NCBI RefSeq assembly: GCF_914484835.1
Contig: NZ_CAJZAR010000079.1
Coordinates: 1 to 64,000 of the forward strand
Length of the DNA stretch: 64,000 nt
Direction: 5' to 3'
From: Paraburkholderia tropica
GTDB taxonomy: Bacteria > Pseudomonadota > Gammaproteobacteria > Burkholderiales > Burkholderiaceae
Made by a program: the position numbers and the translations under genes. Positions 1-10,700 of the stretch are shown piece after piece; position 1 is the stretch's first letter; the number at the start of each line of letters is the position of its first letter. Below the pieces are notes generated by a model, which saw only the letters and a program-made list of their open reading frames with translations, was not told where the DNA came from and ran no database searches.

Positions 1-1306
1 CCGCCTTGTAGCGGATCACGGCGAGCTGGTACGCCTTCGTCGACGCATCGAGCGCGTGCTGCGCGTCGACCAGCTGCTTGTCGGCCGAACGGATCGACGA
101 CACCGTCGTCGCCACGTCCTGGAACGCGCCGATCAGCGTCTGGTTGTAGTTCGCGACGTCGAGTTCGAAGTCGGCGTAACGGCCCTTCAGTTGCGCGCGC
201 AGTGCGCCCGCATCGAAGATCGGCAGATGCACGGCCGGGCCGATGTTCATCTGGCGGCTCGTGAAGTTCAGGAATTTCCCCCAGCCGAACGCATCGAAAC
301 CGATGCCTGCCGCGAGGTTCACGTCGGGATAAAACTCGGCCTTTGCTTCCTTCACATCGTGCATCGCGCCTTCGACCTGCCAGCGCGCGGCGACGATGTC
401 CGGGCGGCGCGCGATGAGATCGGCGGGCAGGTTGTCGGGCAGCGCGACGTTCGCGACCGGATTGAGCACCGGGTTCGCGATCTGCAGACCACGGTCCGGG
501 CCCTTGCCGAGCAGCGCGCCGAGCTGATAACGCACGGTCTCGATCTGGCCGTCGATCTGCGAGAGATTGGCCTGGCTCGTTGCGATGTTGCCGTTCGCGG
601 TCTGACGCTCGACGTTGGTATCGAGGCCCGCGACCACACGGCCGTTCGTGATTGTGCCGATGGTCTTGCGGTTGTCGATCTCGTGCGCGGCGATGTCGCG
701 CAGCGCGTAAAGCTGGGCGAGCTGGTTGTACGTGCGCGCGACGGAAGCGGCGAGCGTGATGCGCGCCTGCTGCATCTCGGCTTCGGCGGCGCGCTGCGAG
801 GACACGGCCTGCGCGAGACGCTGACGGTTCTTACCCCAGAGGTCCAGATCCCACGACGCGCTCGCGAGCACGTTGTTTTCGCTGTACCAACTGCCGCCGT
901 AGGGGCTCGGATAAAGCGCATTCTCCGAATAAAGTTCGCGCGTCCACGAATAACCCGCGTTCACTTTCGGCGCCAACGCCGACTTCGAGGTCTCGATATA
1001 CGACGACGCCTTCGCCAGACGCGCCTGCGCCTGCGCAATCGTCGGATTACCGTCGAGCGCTTCGTCGATCAGCTTCTGCAACTGCGGATCGCCGAACTGC
1101 TTCGCCCAGTCGAGCGCGGGCCACTGCCCGCCTTGCGCCGGAATACTCTGCGACGACTCGAACTGTTGCGGCTGATCGAGCGTCTTGTCGCTCTTGATAC
1201 CGATATAGTTCGCGCAGCCGCTCATGAGCGCAACCGTTGCGCACGCAACGGCCAAGGCCAGCGCGCGAGGCCGCACGCGCAAGCGCGAAATTGAAACGTT
1301 TTTCAT
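1..1306 (-). CDS. Outer-membrane efflux lipoprotein (NodT/OprM type), C-terminus outside window
   Basis: The frame runs from an ATG at 1306 off the left edge, giving about 435 residues. The N-terminus is a lipoprotein signal with lipobox Met-Ser-Gly-Cys (Cys31). Two outer-membrane efflux repeats follow, with typical stretches such as DWAKQFGDPQL, LDLWGKNRQRLA, LIARRPDIVAARWQ and IGPAVHLPIFDAG. Such proteins form the trimeric outer-membrane channel of tripartite pumps. The gene starts 74 bp after the MFS pump gene on the same strand, so the two are probably co-transcribed. The periplasmic adaptor (EmrA/HlyD) expected with an EmrB pump is not seen here and may lie beyond the left edge. Confidence 0.93.
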   Translation of the reverse strand, partial: MKNVSISRLRVRPRALALAVACATVALMSGCANYIGIKSDKTLDQPQQFESSQSIPAQGGQWPALDWAKQFGDPQLQKLIDEALDGNPTIAQAQARLAKASSYIETSKSALAPKVNAGYSWTRELYSENALYPSPYGGSWYSENNVLASASWDLDLWGKNRQRLAQAVSSQRAAEAEMQQARITLAASVARTYNQLAQLYALRDIAAHEIDNRKTIGTITNGRVVAGLDTNVERQTANGNIATSQANLSQIDGQIETVRYQLGALLGKGPDRGLQIANPVLNPVANVALPDNLPADLIARRPDIVAARWQVEGAMHDVKEAKAEFYPDVNLAAGIGFDAFGWGKFLNFTSRQMNIGPAVHLPIFDAGALRAQLKGRYADFELDVANYNQTLIGAFQDVATTVSSIRSADKQLVDAQHALDASTKAYQLAVIRYKA

Positions 1307-1380
1307 GTTTTCCTGATGTTCGAAAAAGGCAGCACCGGTTTTCGTATTCGACGCAGATTCAATGCAGCTTCAATGTGGCG

Positions 1381-2982
1381 TCAATGCGCCGCCGAATCCG
1401 CGCCGCCCCCGCCTGCCCTGCCCGCGCGCGTAATCCAGATGAGCGGAATGATGGCGATGAAGATCACCGCCGAAATCCAGAACACGTCGTTGAGCCCGAG
1501 CATCGCCGCCTGCGACTCCACGAGCTGGCCGAACATCGCATGCGCCGTCGCCGTATCGACGTGCATCGACTTCGTCACGAAGCCGAGAAACTGCGTGAAG
1601 GCCGGATTCTCCGGCGTCGCCTGCTCGGTGAGCCGCACGTGATGCACCACCGTGCGGTCGTACCACTCGTTCGCGCCCAGCGACGTGCCCACCGCGCCGC
1701 AAAACACGCGCACGAAATTGGACAGACCGGCGGCGGCCGGAATGCGCTGCGGCGGCTGGCCCGCGAGAATGATCGCGGTAAGCGGCACGAAGAACATCGC
1801 CATCGGAATACCTTGCAGCAGCGTGGGCAGCACGAGGTGATACGTATCGATATCGACGATGTAATTCGAGCGCATCCAGAACACCGCCGCGAAACCGATG
1901 AACGCCAATGTGGCGATCACGCGCGCGTCCGAGCGCGGCAGCACCTTCGCGATCACCGGCGAAAGCAGCACCGTAAAGATGCCGATGGGCGCGATCACGA
2001 GCCCCGCATCCACGGCGCGATAGCCCAGATACTCCTGCATCCATTGCGGCAGCAGCACGAGGTTGCCGAAGAACACGCCATACGCGATCGAAATCGCAAT
2101 CGTGCCGCCCAGAAAATTGCGCTGGCCGAACAGCCGCAAATCGACGATCGGATGCTCCTCGGTCAGTTCCCAGATCACGAAGGCCGTGAAGCTGACCGCG
2201 GCCGCAATCGTCAGGCCGATGATCACGGGCGAATGGAACCAGTCGAGATCCTTGCCCTTGTCGAGCATGACCTGCAAGGTGCCGACCCACGCGACGAGCA
2301 GCCCGAGCCCGACCAGATCGATCGGCGGCTTGCGCGTGGGCGTCTCGCGCGAGCGATAGATCATCCACGTGGCCGTGGCCGCGAAAATGCCCACCGGAAT
2401 GTTGATGTAGAAGATCCACGTCCAGCTATAACTGTCCGTGATCCAGCCGCCGAGTGACGGCCCCGCAATCGGCCCCACGGTGGCCGTCATGGCCCAGAGC
2501 GCGAGCGCCGTCGCGGACTTCTGCTTCGGCCATGAACTGAGCAGGATCGCTTGCGACATCGGAATCAGCGGCCCCGCCGTGAGACCCTGGAACACGCGCG
2601 CCGCCAGCAGCACCGGCAGATTGGGCGCCATGCCGCAGAGCCACGAAGCGATCGTGAACAGCACGATCGCACCCACGAACAGGCGAATCTGGCCGAGACG
2701 CTGCGTGAGCCAGCCGGTCAGCGGGATCGCAACGGCATTGGCCGCCGCGAACACCGTGATGACCCACGTGCCCTCGTCCACCGAGACGCCGAGGCTGCCC
2801 GACAAGGTGGGAATGGCGACGTTCGCGATCGACGAATCGAGCACGTTCATGAAGGTCGCGAGCGCGACGGCCAGCGTGCCGAGCGCGAGCTTGCCGCCGC
2901 TCAACGGCGGCGGGGACGCGGCGGCCGCGTTCAACGCGCGCTCCGCTTGAATGGGTTTCGCGAGTCCATCATCCGTTTGCAA
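1381..2982 (-). CDS. DHA2-family MFS multidrug exporter (EmrB/QacA type)
   Basis: A proton-driven drug exporter of the inner membrane with about 14 hydrophobic segments. DHA2 hallmarks are present: FMNVLDSSIANVAIPTL in helix 1, GWLTQRLG in the first loop, RVFQGLTAGPLIPMSQ, and GPSLGGWITDSYSWTWIFYIN (motif C region). The length (533 aa) is normal for EmrB. The first available start is TTG at 2982. A second TTG at 2934, with GGAG just upstream, would give a protein 16 residues shorter and is equally credible. The gene is divergent from a TetR regulator and precedes an outer-membrane factor, the usual layout of an inducible drug pump. Confidence 0.93.
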   Translation of the reverse strand: MQTDDGLAKPIQAERALNAAAASPPPLSGGKLALGTLAVALATFMNVLDSSIANVAIPTLSGSLGVSVDEGTWVITVFAAANAVAIPLTGWLTQRLGQIRLFVGAIVLFTIASWLCGMAPNLPVLLAARVFQGLTAGPLIPMSQAILLSSWPKQKSATALALWAMTATVGPIAGPSLGGWITDSYSWTWIFYINIPVGIFAATATWMIYRSRETPTRKPPIDLVGLGLLVAWVGTLQVMLDKGKDLDWFHSPVIIGLTIAAAVSFTAFVIWELTEEHPIVDLRLFGQRNFLGGTIAISIAYGVFFGNLVLLPQWMQEYLGYRAVDAGLVIAPIGIFTVLLSPVIAKVLPRSDARVIATLAFIGFAAVFWMRSNYIVDIDTYHLVLPTLLQGIPMAMFFVPLTAIILAGQPPQRIPAAAGLSNFVRVFCGAVGTSLGANEWYDRTVVHHVRLTEQATPENPAFTQFLGFVTKSMHVDTATAHAMFGQLVESQAAMLGLNDVFWISAVIFIAIIPLIWITRAGRAGGGGADSAAH

Positions 2983-3124
2983 TCCTGATCAAGTTGATGT
3001 GTCCGTCCGGCCGATACGCCACGCTTCCCGCTCAGCGCGCCTTGGCGCGAGAAAAAACGACCCCGCGCCGCGCACGTTCGCGCGGCGAAAACCGTCAATA
3101 AGGGGAGGATCGTCCAGGCGGGAT

Positions 3125-3140
3125 AGTACCGAACGGTACT
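3125..3140. promoter_or_regulatory. Putative TetR operator 1
   Basis: A perfect inverted repeat AGTACCG-AA-CGGTACT with 7-bp arms. It shares the core ACCG-N2-CGGT with a second dyad centred 54 bp downstream (about five helical turns). A repeated palindrome between a TetR gene and its divergent pump gene is the standard arrangement for autoregulation and pump repression. The assignment to this regulator is inference. Confidence 0.6.
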
Positions 3141-3181
3141 GGATAATAAGACTTGATGATTGCCACGTCAATAAAAATCGA

Positions 3182-3191
3182 ACCGATCGGT
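3182..3191. promoter_or_regulatory. Putative TetR operator 2
   Basis: A perfect 10-bp palindrome ACCGATCGGT, followed by ACT as in operator 1 (both contain CGGTACT). It lies about 95 bp before the TetR start codon. Same-face spacing with operator 1 suggests two dimers bind together. Confidence 0.55.
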
Positions 3192-3284
3192 ACTATTCGA
3201 AACGAAGCTGCGCGCAGCCGGGAATCCCGCCCGTGCGCTGTGTTACGATCCGGCGACACCGTTATCGCTACCGATCCAGAACAA

Positions 3285-3968
3285 ATGGCGACGCAGAAGG
3301 AAACCGGCGCACCGTCGCGCCGTCCCCCCACTCCCCGCAAGCCCGACATCGCGCCCGCCCCCAGCAAGGCGGACACGATCCTGAACGCCGCGCGCGACAT
3401 CTTTCTGGCGCACGGCTTCAGCGCCGCCACGACCGACATGATCCAGCGCGAGGCGCACGTCTCGAAGTCGACGGTCTATGCCGCGTGGCCAACCAAGGAA
3501 GCGTTGTTCGCCGCCGTGATCCAGCGCGAATGCGGGCAGTTCGCGAATTCGCTGCGCGAGATGGACTTCGAGACCGACGACATCACGCGCTCGCTCACGC
3601 GGCTCGCGCGCGCGTATCTCGATCTGGTGGTGTCGCCGATGGGGCTCGCGCTGTATCGCGTGATCGTCTCGGAAGCGCCGCGCTTTCCCGAGCTGGGGCG
3701 CGCGTTCTATGCGGCGGGGCCGGAAGTCGTGGCGAGCATCGTCGGGCAATTTCTCGAACGCGCGGCGGCGCGCGGCCAGATCGACGTGCAAGCCGTGGGC
3801 TACGCCACGGCCGCCATGCTGTTCATCAGCATCGTGCGCGGCGAGGCGCAACTCGAATGCCTCACGCATCCGACTTCGCGGCCCTCGGAGGCGCAGCTCG
3901 ACCGCTGGGTGGAAGCGTCCGTGCAAACCTTCGTGCACGCGTTCGTCAAGCGGCCCGAAGGCGCGTGA
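3285..3968 (+). CDS. TetR-family transcriptional regulator
   Basis: A 227-residue repressor-like protein. The TetR helix-turn-helix is near residues 30-75, with AARDIFLAHGFSAATTDMIQ and VSKSTVYAAWPTKEALF. The C-terminal half is a helical ligand-binding domain with a hydrophobic region (LDLVVSPMGLALYRVIVSEAPRF) typical of AcrR-like C-terminal domains. I chose the ATG at 3285 because the domain begins soon after it. A longer frame from 3153 would overlap operator 2. The gene is divergent from the MFS pump and probably represses it until a drug ligand binds. It converges with the response regulator gene, with only 25 bp between stops. Confidence 0.9.
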   Translation: MATQKETGAPSRRPPTPRKPDIAPAPSKADTILNAARDIFLAHGFSAATTDMIQREAHVSKSTVYAAWPTKEALFAAVIQRECGQFANSLREMDFETDDITRSLTRLARAYLDLVVSPMGLALYRVIVSEAPRFPELGRAFYAAGPEVVASIVGQFLERAAARGQIDVQAVGYATAAMLFISIVRGEAQLECLTHPTSRPSEAQLDRWVEASVQTFVHAFVKRPEGA

Positions 3969-3993
3969 GCGCGCACGCAAAGCCAATCAAACG

Positions 3994-4674
3994 CTATAAA
4001 GCCAGCCGGAATCCCGCGCCGTAGACGGACTGAATCACGTCTTCATCGGGCGCGACGGCCTCGAATTTGCGGCGGATTTTCTTCACGTGGCTGTCGATCG
4101 TGCGGTCCTCGACAATGCGGCCATCGGGATACAGGCGGTCCATCAGCACGTCGCGCGAAAAGACCCGGCCGGGCCGCGCCGCCAGCGTCCGCAGCAAGCG
4201 AAATTCGATTGGCGTGAATTCGATTTCCACGCCGCGAAAAGTCGCGAGAAAACGTTCTTCGTCGAGTTGCAGCGGCACGCTCTCGGGAAAGCGCTCGAAG
4301 CGCGAGCGGCGCAAAATCGCCTTCACGCGCGCGACCAGTTCGAGCAGGCTGAACGGCTTGCAGATGTAATCGTCGGCGCCGAGTTCCAGGCCGATCAAGC
4401 GGTCGACCTCCTCCACCTGCGCCGTCACCATGATGATCGGCACGTCGCTGTAGGTGCGCAGATCGCGGCAGATATCGCGGCCATCGCGGCCCGGCAGCAT
4501 CAGGTCGAGCACGATCAGGCCCGGCATGCGCCGCGCCACTTCGTTCGCGACTTCGCGGCCGTCGTCCACGCAGCGCGTGGTGTAGCCCGCGGCTTGCAGG
4601 AAGTCCGCCATCACGCTCGCCAGCTTGGGCTCGTCCTCGACGATCAGAATGTCGATGGGCGTTTCGTTACTCAT
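3994..4674 (-). CDS. baeR: BaeR-like OmpR-family response regulator
   Basis: A 226-aa regulator with an N-terminal receiver (ILIVEDEPKL, phospho-acceptor Asp57, switch Thr84, Lys106) and a C-terminal winged helix (IEFTPIEFRLLRTLAARPGRVFSRDVL, RTIDSHVKKIRRK). The run VTAQVEEVDRLIGLELGADDYICKP closely resembles E. coli BaeR as I remember it. The ATG at 4674 overlaps the end of the kinase gene by 8 bp, so translation is coupled. It is the last gene of the efflux operon and probably activates that operon under envelope stress. The symbol rests on resemblance, not a search. Confidence 0.9.
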   Translation of the reverse strand: MSNETPIDILIVEDEPKLASVMADFLQAAGYTTRCVDDGREVANEVARRMPGLIVLDLMLPGRDGRDICRDLRTYSDVPIIMVTAQVEEVDRLIGLELGADDYICKPFSLLELVARVKAILRRSRFERFPESVPLQLDEERFLATFRGVEIEFTPIEFRLLRTLAARPGRVFSRDVLMDRLYPDGRIVEDRTIDSHVKKIRRKFEAVAPDEDVIQSVYGAGFRLAL

Positions 4675-6127
4675 GGTCACGTCGGTTCCTGAAGGTTTCC
4701 GTGCTGCGCGGCAGCGCGATGGCGATGCGCAAGCCGCCGAGCGGCGCGCGCGCGGCGTCGATACGCCCATCGTGCGCCTCGACAATGCCGCGGCAGATCG
4801 GCAAGCCGAGCCCCGCGCCGCCGGTCGCGCGGCTGCGCGACGCCTCCACGCGATAAAAACGCTCGAACAGCGAAGCCAGCATCGACTCGGGCACGCCCGC
4901 GCCGCTGTCGTCGAAATCGATGTAGACGGTGCGCGCATCCTCGCGCGCCGTCACGCAGACAGTTGCGCCCGCATCGACATAACGCACCGCGTTTTCGAGA
5001 ATATTGGTGAAGACCTGCTGAAGCCGGCGCTCGTCGCCGCGCACCCAGAGCGGCGCGTCGGGCAGATCGGTGCGCAGCGTGAGACCCGCGTCGCCGAGCC
5101 GCCGCGCGCTGCGGCGCAACGCCGAGCGCAGCGTCTCGCAGACATCGAGTTGTTCGTGGTGATAACGCAGCGCGCCGACATCGGCGAGCGAGAGATCGTA
5201 GAGATCATCGACGAGGCGGCTCAGGCGCTTCACTTCGCCGCCGAGCGAGCGCACCGCTTCCACGCTCACCGGGCGCACGCCCACTTCGATCGCCTCGATC
5301 TCGCCGCTCATCACCGCGAGCGGCGTGCGCAATTCGTGCGAGATATCGGCGACCAGCGCGGAACGCATGCGCTCGGTGCTCTCCAGCGTCTGCGCGAGAT
5401 GGTTGAAATCGTGTTCGAGCTGGCCGATGTCACCGGTCGACACCGTCGGCACGCGCGCGCTCAGATCGCCGCCCGCGAGCGTGTGCGTCGCGCTCGCGAT
5501 GCGGCGCAGCGGCGAGGCGAGCGCACGCGCCATCCACAAGGTCGTGAGAATCGCGAGCAGCGTGGCCGCGATCGTGATGATCCAGCTCGACTCGCGCTGC
5601 GTCTTCTGGAAGCGCAGATCGCCCGCCTCGGTCGCGCGCTCGAACGGCACCATCAGCAGCCAGCCGACCGTCTTGCCGTCGACGACGATGGGACGGCGCG
5701 GCGACGTATCCGCGAAGGCCGGATTGCCGAACACGTAGGCGCCTTTCGCATCGAGCAGCGTGAAGCGCGTGTTGGTGCCGATCAGCGACGAGACCGGCAG
5801 GCGCGGCAGCGGCGCGCGGCTCGTCACCGGATACGAGGCCGGCGCGTAAGGCCGCATGATCTCGTGCCATATGCTGCGGTTTTCGAGCAGGAAATCCCAG
5901 CTGCCGTGATCGCGATACGCGAGGCCCAGCGGCCCGACGCTCGACTCCAGCCGCTTGATTTCCTGCTGCTCCAGATAGCCGAGAAAACCGCGCTCGAAAC
6001 TGAGCCGCGCGCCCAGCGCCATCGCGCCGATCACCAGCACGTTGACGACCAGCATCGCGGCAAACAGCTTGCCGGTCAGGCTCGCGCGGCGGATTTCGCG
6101 CAGCACGCGGATCAGCGTTTGCGGCAT
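4667..6127 (-). CDS. baeS: BaeS-like sensor histidine kinase
   Basis: An inner-membrane sensor of 486 aa from the ATG at 6127. An in-frame GTG at 6145 would add six residues. TM1 is at about 21-43, then a periplasmic domain, TM2 at about 182-200 and a HAMP linker with LAGGDLSARVP. The phospho-acceptor His264 sits in ISHELRTPLAV, and the ATPase domain shows NILENAVRYVD, DSGAGVPE and GGAGLGLPICRGIVEAHDG. Together with the downstream response regulator it forms a two-component system. It lies 90 bp after the outer-membrane factor gene of the RND pump on the same strand, pointing to control of that pump. Confidence 0.92.
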   Translation of the reverse strand: MPQTLIRVLREIRRASLTGKLFAAMLVVNVLVIGAMALGARLSFERGFLGYLEQQEIKRLESSVGPLGLAYRDHGSWDFLLENRSIWHEIMRPYAPASYPVTSRAPLPRLPVSSLIGTNTRFTLLDAKGAYVFGNPAFADTSPRRPIVVDGKTVGWLLMVPFERATEAGDLRFQKTQRESSWIITIAATLLAILTTLWMARALASPLRRIASATHTLAGGDLSARVPTVSTGDIGQLEHDFNHLAQTLESTERMRSALVADISHELRTPLAVMSGEIEAIEVGVRPVSVEAVRSLGGEVKRLSRLVDDLYDLSLADVGALRYHHEQLDVCETLRSALRRSARRLGDAGLTLRTDLPDAPLWVRGDERRLQQVFTNILENAVRYVDAGATVCVTAREDARTVYIDFDDSGAGVPESMLASLFERFYRVEASRSRATGGAGLGLPICRGIVEAHDGRIDAARAPLGGLRIAIALPRSTETFRNRRDHE

Positions 6128-6217
6128 GACTTCGATTCCGGGCACATGGCCTTGCTACCTCAACCCTGGTTCTGAAAAGGTTCGGTCATCATACTGCCTC
6201 GCGCCCGGCTTCACCGC

Positions 6218-7735
6218 TCAGCGCGTGACCGAAGCGCCGGATGCCGCCGATGCCGCGTTCGCAGCACTCGATGCTGAATCGGCCTCCACACCGCCGCCCA
6301 GCGCCGCATACAGCGTGATCAGACTGGTCTGCGCCGAAAGCTGCGTCGCGACCAGCGACTGCTGCGCCGTGTAGAGCAGACGCTGCTCGGTCAACGCGTC
6401 GATCAGGCTGTCGCTGCCCTGCTGATAGAGCGCCATGGTCAGATCGTAGGCGTGCTGATCGGCCTTGACGGTGCGCGTCTGCGCGTCGAGTTGCTCGTCG
6501 ATGGTCGCGCGCGTCGCCAGCGCGTTCGCGACTTCCTCGAACGCGGTCTGGATCGTCTTCTCGTAGGTCGCGACGTCGATCTTGAGCGTCACCTTCGCGG
6601 CGTCGAGCGTGGCGCGGTTCTGGCCCGCGTCGAAAATCGGAATCACCGCCGACGGCTCGAACGACCAGGCGCGATTGCCGCCCGTGAACAACTGCGCGAG
6701 CGCGGGACTTTCGAAGCCGAGCGCCGCCGTCAGGCTGATGGTCGGGAAGAAGTTCGCGCGCGCCGCGCCGATATCGGCGTTATCGGCTTTCAGCGTGTGC
6801 TCGGCCGCCAGCACATCGGGACGGCGTTGCAGCACCGCCGACGGAATGCCCGCCGGTATCGACGTGATGCTCGCGACCGGATCGACCTGCGCATCGGGCA
6901 GATCGGCGTCGGGCACGCGTGTACCGACCACGAGTTCGAGCGCGTTGCGCGCCTGCTCGGCCGTGGTCTGCGCCTGCGCCGCCGAGTTGCGCGCCGACTG
7001 GAGACTCGCCTGCGCCTGCTCCACGTCGAGCGCGCTCGCCGCGCCCAGCGTGTGCTCGCGATCGACGAGATCGAAGGTGCGCTGCTGGCTCGCCTGGGTT
7101 TCCTGTGCAATCGCCAGCAGACGCTTGTCCGACGCCAGCGTGAGCCAGTCGCTCGCCACATCGGAGACGAGGCTGATCTGCGTGCTGCGGCGCGTTTCGA
7201 TCGACGAGAGATAGGTTTCGAGCGCCGCCTGGCTCAAGTTGCGCACGCGGCCGAACAGATCGATCTCATAGGACGTGAAGCCCAGATTCGCGCTATAGAC
7301 GTGCGTGGTCTCGCCGCTCGCGGTGGTCGTGGTCGCGGACCCGCTGGATTGCGCGTTGCGCACCGAAGTCGGCGTACGTTCGGCCTCCTGCGAGCCGCCC
7401 AGATCAATTTCCGGGAACAGCGACGCGCGTTCGATGCGGTACTCGGCGCGCTCCTTTTCGATATCGAGAATCGCGATGCGCAGATCGCGGTTGTTCGACA
7501 GCGCGAGCGCGATCGTGCGCTGCAAACGCGGATCGACGAAGAAGCTGCGCCAGCCGATATCGGCGGCGAGCGTGGCGGAAGGCTGTGCGTTTGCAGCGCC
7601 GGTTGTCGAAGCCGCATCGGGCCACGCAGCCGCCACCGGCGCGGCGGGCCGCTGATACGACGGCGACAGATCGATACACGCGCTCAGCGCCGTGACGGCC
7701 GCGCCGGCCAGCATCCAGTGGACTACGCGCTTCAT
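6218..7735 (-). CDS. RND efflux outer-membrane lipoprotein (NodT family)
   Basis: The third component of the tripartite pump, 505 aa. The lipobox Leu-Ser-Ala-Cys places the lipidated residue at Cys20. Two OEP repeats follow with FTSYEIDLFGRVRNLS, LQRRPDVLAAEHTLKAD and AVIPIFDAGQNRATLD. The start ATG overlaps the stop of the RND transporter gene (ATGA), so translation is coupled. Ala/Ser-rich C-terminus. It provides the outer-membrane exit duct for the adjacent inner-membrane pump. Confidence 0.95.
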   Translation of the reverse strand: MKRVVHWMLAGAAVTALSACIDLSPSYQRPAAPVAAAWPDAASTTGAANAQPSATLAADIGWRSFFVDPRLQRTIALALSNNRDLRIAILDIEKERAEYRIERASLFPEIDLGGSQEAERTPTSVRNAQSSGSATTTTASGETTHVYSANLGFTSYEIDLFGRVRNLSQAALETYLSSIETRRSTQISLVSDVASDWLTLASDKRLLAIAQETQASQQRTFDLVDREHTLGAASALDVEQAQASLQSARNSAAQAQTTAEQARNALELVVGTRVPDADLPDAQVDPVASITSIPAGIPSAVLQRRPDVLAAEHTLKADNADIGAARANFFPTISLTAALGFESPALAQLFTGGNRAWSFEPSAVIPIFDAGQNRATLDAAKVTLKIDVATYEKTIQTAFEEVANALATRATIDEQLDAQTRTVKADQHAYDLTMALYQQGSDSLIDALTEQRLLYTAQQSLVATQLSAQTSLITLYAALGGGVEADSASSAANAASAASGASVTR

Positions 7736-10700
7736 GCGGCACCTCCATTCTTCGACTCGTGCGTCGATGCATTCATCGCGCTATCCGGCAACGCATACGC
7801 GTCTTCCCCGGCTTCCTGCTCCGCGTGCTCGGGCACGCTCTGCTCCGCCTGCGCGCCGGTCGAGCCGGAATCGCCTGCGGGCGCACCCGCTCCGCCGCCA
7901 CCGCCCGGACCGCTGGGCGACGCGCCCTTGCCGCTGAGCTTGCGCACGAGGAAATACGAGAGCGGTGTGAAGAAAATCGCCAGCACCGTTCCCACCAGCG
8001 TGCCGCCGAACACCCCCGTGCCGATCGACTGACGCGCGGCCGCGCCCGCGCCGGTTGCGATCACCAGCGGCGCGACGCCGAGCAGAAACGCCAGCGACGT
8101 CATCACGATCGGACGAATCCGCAGCGCGACGGCCTGCTCGATGGCCTTGAGCGTACTCGCGCCCTGCTTCTCCAGCATGGTCGCGAACTCGACGATCAAA
8201 ATCGCGTTCTTCGACGACAAGCCGACCGTCACCAGCAGCCCCACCTGGAAATACACATCGTTCGACAGCCCGCGCAACGTCGTGCCGAGCGCCGCGCCGA
8301 ACACGCCGAGCGGCACGATCAGCAGCACCGCCAGCGGCACCGACCAGCTTTCATACAGCGCCGCGAGACAGAGGAACACGAACAGCACCGAAACCGCGTA
8401 GAGATACGGCGCCTGTCCGCCCGACAACTGCTCCTGATACGACAGCCCGGTCCACGCGTAGCTAATGCCCTTGGGCAGCTTCGCGACCAGTTGCTCCATG
8501 GTCTGCATCGCCTGGCCCGAACTCACGCCGGGCGCCGGATCGCCGACGATCTCGAACGACGACTCCGCGTTGTAGCGGTCGAGTTCGGGCGGCCCGTAGG
8601 TCCAGTGCGACGTCGCGAACGCGGAGAACGGCACCATCGTCCCCGACGTATTGCGCACATACCATTGCTCCAGCGACTCGGGCGTCATGCGGAACGGCGC
8701 GTCGCCCTGCACGTAGACCTTCTTGATACGCTGGTTGTCGAGGAATTCGTCGACGTATTCGCCGCCGAGCGCATCTTCGACGGTCGAGTTGATGTCGGCG
8801 GGCGCGAGACCCATCGCGCTCGCCTTGCGGTCGTCGATATCGAGCGAGAGTTGCGGCGTATCGGCGAGACCGTTGAAGCGCACCTGGCGCACGACGCCGC
8901 TCTGATTCGCCATCTTGATCAGCTTGTCGCGCGCGGCAGCCAACGCCGCGTGACCGAGCCCGCCCTCATCGACAAGCTCCATGTCGAAGCCCGAACTGAT
9001 GCCGAGACCGCGCACCGTCGGCGGCTGCAACACGAACACCTTGGCGTCGCGAACCTGCTGCGAGAGATCGCGCGAAGCCTTCGCGACGAAACCCTGCGCC
9101 GTATCGTTGACCGCCGTGCGCTGATCCCAGTCCTTGAGCTTCACCCACATCATGCCGACGTTCTGGCCGTTACTGCCGACCGCGTAACCGGCGACGTTGA
9201 ACACCTCCGAAACCGCCGGCTGCTTGAGCAGATAGTCCTCGACCTTCGCCATCGTCGCTTCGGTGCGCTCGCGCGTTGCGCCCACGGGCGCGGTCACCGT
9301 CACCATCAGCACGCCCTGATCTTCGGTCGGCAGAAACGACGTGGGCAGGCGCACGAACAGCAGTCCCGCGCCCAGCACGAGCAGCGCGTAGACGATGATC
9401 GCGGGCTTGCGATGATGCAGCATCTTGTCGACGACACGGCGATACTTGCTGGTCGACGCATCGAAGCCGCGATTGAAGCCGCTGAAGAAACGGCCCTTCG
9501 GCTTCTCGTGGCCGTCCTTGAGAATCGTCGCGCAGAGCGCGGGCGTGAAGGTCAGCGCCACCACCACCGAAAGCGCCATCGCAGAAACCACCGACACCGA
9601 AAACTGCCGATAGATGATGCCCGTCGAGCCGCCGAAAAACGCCATCGGCAACAGCACGGCGGAGAGCACCATCGCAATGGCGACCAGCGCGCTGCTGATT
9701 TCCGTCATCGACTTCTTGGTGGCGTCGCGCGGCGATAAATGCTCCTCGGTCATCAGGCGCTCGACGTTCTCCACGACCACGATCGCATCGTCCACGAGCA
9801 GGCCGATGGCGAGCACCACGCCGAACATCGTCAGCATGTTGATCGAATAGCCGAACACGTCGAGGATGCCGAAGGTGCCGAGCAGCACGACCGGCACCGC
9901 AATCGCCGGAATCAGCGTGGTGCGCAGGTTCTGCAGGAACAGGAACATGATCGCGACCACCAGCACGATGGCTTCCGCGAGCGTCTTGACCACTTCCGTG
10001 ATGGACGTCTTGATGAACGGCACCATCTCGTACGGATACTCGACCTTCAGCCCGGCCGGAAAGCTCGCCGCGCGCTTGTTCAGGAAGTCGTGCACTTCCT
10101 TGTCGACCTGCACTTCGTTCGCGCCCGGCGCGAGTTGCAGGCCGAGACCCGAAGCGGGCTTGTTGTTGAAGTTCGTTTCGACGGTATAGGCCTGCGGGCC
10201 GAGCGCGACGCGCGCCACGTCGCCGAGCAGCACCTGCGAGCCGTTGGTCTCGGTCTTGAGCACGATGTCGCGGAACTGCTGCGCGGTGGTCAGGCGGCTG
10301 CGCGCCGTGATGGTCGCGTCGAGTTCCTGGCCCTTCACGGCGGGCGTGTTGCCGACTTCTCCGGCGGCCACGTCGTTGTTCTGCGCGTCGATGGCCGTGA
10401 CCACGTCCGATGGCATCAGCGCATACTTTTGCAGCTTGTTCGGATCGAGCCAGATCCGCATCGCGTACTCATAGCCGAACTGCTGCGCCTGGCCGACGCC
10501 GGGCAGACGCTCGATCTGCTCTTCGAGATTGCTGTACAGATAGTCGGCGATGGCCGCCTTGCTCATCTTGCCGTCCTCGGATACGAGGTTGAAGACGAGG
10601 AAGGTATCGGGCGACGCCTTGCGCACGGTCACGCCGCTTTCCTGCACCTCTTCGGGCAGCAGCGCGTTGGCCGATTGCAGCTGATCCTGCACCTGCACCT

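Larger units (their letters stand above)
2983..3284. promoter_or_regulatory. Divergent control region between MFS pump and TetR regulator
   Basis: About 300 bp without a gene, between the pump (leftward) and the regulator (rightward). It holds two related dyads listed separately, both with the core ACCG-N2-CGGT. The part near 3120-3200 is more AT-rich than its surroundings, as expected for promoters. I could not assign convincing -35/-10 boxes. Confidence 0.5.
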
